Below are positions 62,353 to 64,000 of a DNA stretch of 64,000 nt, piece after piece. A program made the translations under genes and the position numbers. The notes under the pieces are model-generated. The model was not told where the DNA came from. It saw nothing but the letters and a program-made list of their open reading frames with translations, and did not search any database. Position 1 is the stretch's first letter, and every line of letters starts with the position of its first letter. The DNA comes from Bacillota bacterium. GTDB taxonomy: Bacteria; Bacillota; Clostridia; Lachnospirales; Lachnospiraceae. Where the stretch lies: assembly GCA_023402845.1 (NCBI GenBank), contig JAEYFP010000013.1:62001-126000 (forward strand), given 5' to 3'.

Positions 62353-63706
62353 AAAGTATTTCTCCTACTAAAGCGTCAATAAATTCCTGTCCGCTTGATT
62401 TTACAATATCTATTTTGACTTGTAAAGCTTTTTCAATATCCTGCACAGTTACATCATCAAGCAGCACCTGTTCGCCGCTCCTTAACAGGCAAACCGGAAG
62501 CAGCAGCCTTCTTCCTAGGGATTTCCCCCTGAGCTGCGAAATAATATCCTGTCCCGTCAAAAGTCCGGTCACGGTAATTTGTTCACCAAAAAACTCATTT
62601 TTGATTGCACAAACGTCAATTTCAGAACCGGAAAATAAATCTCCCACGCGCTCCGCCATCTGCTTAATATAGGGATAGGCAAGCTGACCCGTCACAAGGG
62701 TAATATGTGCCGGATTTCCTGCTTTCACGGTGCTGACTTTCTCAGCTTCTATAGCAAGCCGCTCTTTTAACCCCTCATACGCCTCCTCAAACTCATCCAG
62801 AAGGAGACGCAGCATCCCGACACCGTTTTCCAGCTGCAAATAACCATCATAGTTCTCTGCAGGGGGCAGTACTTCATTCGCAAGCAAATAAATTTCATCA
62901 GATGCATGCACAAAATGAATACCATATTGTTCATACGCCTGCCTCTGCCATTTGTGGATTGTCATTAAAATCTCCGTGGCATCCTCCTTAGAAAATGGCT
63001 TAAGCGGATATAACCCCTCCCTGTATTTTGACAATCCGACCGGTACGATAGACACACTTTCAAGCACCGGTGCATAGTTTATCAAATCGGAAATGCTTCG
63101 CTCAAGCTCAGCCCCGTCGTTGACACCCTTGCAAAGCACGATCTGCCCATTCATTACAATACCGGCCTCATAAAGCCGTTTTACTTTGGCAAGCGCCTCA
63201 CCCGCAAAACGATTGTTCAACATCATACAGCGCAATTGGGGATTGGTGGTCTGAAAAGAGATATTGATCGGGGACAAATGATAATGGATGATGCGTTCGA
63301 TATCATGCTCGCTCATATTCGTCAGCGTCACATAATTTCCCTGTAAAAAGGAAAGCCTCGAATCATCATCCTTAAAGTAAAGCGTCTCACGCATTCCCGG
63401 CGGCATCTGATCGATAAAACAGAAAATACATTTATTCCTGCATGAACGGTATTCGTCCATCAGTCCATTTTCAAAAACAAGCCCTAAATCCTCATCTGTC
63501 TCTTTGTCAATTTCGAGGAGCCATTCTTCTCCGTTTGGCTTCCTGATCAGTACTTCCAAATATTCATCCTCGATCAAAAACTGGTAATCAAAGATATCTT
63601 CAAGGTCTTTCCCGTTGATTGCGCACAGAGTATCTCCTGCTTCTATTTCCATCTCTTCGGCAATGCTCCCTTTCAGTACCTTGCCGATCACATGCTGCTT
63701 TTCCAT
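62345..63706 (-). CDS. DUF512-family radical SAM protein with PDZ-like domain
   Basis: This 453-residue protein has an N-terminal PDZ-like fold (1-75, GDTLCAINGKDLEDI). A cysteine cluster CRNKCIFC (about 88-95) resembles radical SAM. A central barrel-like region (LQGNYVTLTNMSEHDIERI) and the C-terminal DUF512 part (about 270-453) follow. The enzyme's reaction is unknown. It precedes der and overlaps it by 8 bases, and follows the CBS protein with a 1-base overlap (TAATG). Confidence 0.85.
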   Translation of the reverse strand: MEKQHVIGKVLKGSIAEEMEIEAGDTLCAINGKDLEDIFDYQFLIEDEYLEVLIRKPNGEEWLLEIDKETDEDLGLVFENGLMDEYRSCRNKCIFCFIDQMPPGMRETLYFKDDDSRLSFLQGNYVTLTNMSEHDIERIIHYHLSPINISFQTTNPQLRCMMLNNRFAGEALAKVKRLYEAGIVMNGQIVLCKGVNDGAELERSISDLINYAPVLESVSIVPVGLSKYREGLYPLKPFSKEDATEILMTIHKWQRQAYEQYGIHFVHASDEIYLLANEVLPPAENYDGYLQLENGVGMLRLLLDEFEEAYEGLKERLAIEAEKVSTVKAGNPAHITLVTGQLAYPYIKQMAERVGDLFSGSEIDVCAIKNEFFGEQITVTGLLTGQDIISQLRGKSLGRRLLLPVCLLRSGEQVLLDDVTVQDIEKALQVKIDIVKSSGQEFIDALVGEILYE

Positions 63707-64000
63707 TAAAACTCCTCTTTTGCCTGTCCAATATAAAACTGCAAAACATCCTTGCGCTTTACAATTCCGATAAATACCTCCTCATCGTCGATGACAGGTA
63801 CAAAATTCTGATTCATCAGACGATTCATCATATTTTTCAGCTTCGCATCAATTTTTACCGGCTTATATTGATGCATCTTCGCAATTTTGGACAGGTGAGC
63901 ATTCGCAAAGCTTTCTTCGTCAAAATCATATCTGTTTTTGATTGTCCAAAGAATATCGCCTTCAGAAATAGTTCCTTTATACTGTCCTGCACGGTTGATA
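63706..64000 (-). CDS. CBS-domain protein, C-terminal part (runs off window)
   Basis: The visible 97 residues form a CBS domain: DILWTIKNRYDFDEE, KPVKIDAKLKNMMNRL and FVPVIDDEEVFIGIVKRKDVLQFY. CBS pairs bind adenine nucleotides and regulate partners. Its stop overlaps the DUF512 start. The N-terminal part lies outside the window, so full-length function cannot be judged. Confidence 0.85.
   Translation of the reverse strand, partial: INRAGQYKGTISEGDILWTIKNRYDFDEESFANAHLSKIAKMHQYKPVKIDAKLKNMMNRLMNQNFVPVIDDEEVFIGIVKRKDVLQFYIGQAKEEF

Noticed and set aside
1..64000. CRISPR arrays, insertion sequences, prophage, tRNA or rRNA genes
   Set aside because: No repeated direct units with spacers, no transposase or integrase motifs, and no cloverleaf or rRNA segments were seen on either strand.

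Overview
This window looks like a chromosomal segment of a low-to-mid GC, endospore-forming Firmicute of class Clostridia, most likely Lachnospiraceae. The reasons are spoIVA and a SpoIID-type gene, T-box leaders in front of pheS and tyrS, a Bacillus-type tandem PhoP box, consensus sigma-A promoters (TTGACA/TATAAT, 17 bp) and AGGAGG ribosome sites, and gene pairs common in that family (a radical SAM DUF512 gene beside der, and a glutamate 2,3-aminomutase). No phage, transposon, CRISPR array, rRNA or tRNA was found. Most genes lie on the minus strand, as on one replichore arm.

Layout: 1-3932 holds the 5' part of leuS and a small sugar module (FGGY kinase, FSA-type aldolase, DeoR regulator). 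4136-6232 is an EF-G paralogue. 6534-9973 (plus strand) is an aromatic operon (DAHP synthase, prephenate dehydrogenase, EPSP synthase). 10055-16887 is a complete pstSCAB-phoU-phoP-phoR phosphate locus with an HPr-like gene downstream. 17067-19992 is eno and gpmI. 20056-21324 has a membrane-anchored Mrr-like nuclease and a PilZ protein. 21460-26390 is queA and pheST with its T-box. 26464-28834 is a BrkB/YihY membrane protein and a SpoIID-type protein. 28955-29206 is a structured RNA with its own promoter and terminator. 29279-30502 is glutamate 2,3-aminomutase. 30545-34998 is a dlt-like aminoacylation operon. 35056-41038 is tyrS with its T-box, pckA, an M24B aminopeptidase and deoC. 41251-43614 (plus strand) is citrate synthase plus an orphan CheY/CheX-like pair. 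43695-46553 is a diguanylate cyclase and thrC. 46646-53280 is a tightly packed nucleoside-salvage and nucleic-acid operon (punA, BMP lipoprotein, cdd, amidohydrolase, MBL protein, MutS-like, rnhA). 53396-58157 is spoIVA, an HD-GYP regulator and a CoxE/MoxR pair. 58301-59161 (plus strand) is metF. 59286-64000 is gpsA, plsY, der, DUF512 and a CBS protein.

The genes are mainly core metabolism: lower glycolysis and gluconeogenesis (eno, gpmI, pckA), aromatic amino acids, phosphate uptake, translation, phospholipid synthesis and nucleoside recovery. Three proteins (PilZ, GGDEF, HD-GYP) make, degrade or sense cyclic di-GMP. The most unusual elements are the standalone structured RNA, a hairpin that pairs exactly with the eno ribosome site, an inverted repeat across the spoIVA -10 and ribosome site, a dlt-like operon whose adenylating enzyme lacks the DltA cysteine and whose fourth gene is an SGNH protein, an HPr-like protein without the phosphorylatable histidine, and a CheX-like protein with its acidic motif residues exchanged. 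Promoter, terminator and RNA calls were made by eye from spacing and base pairing.
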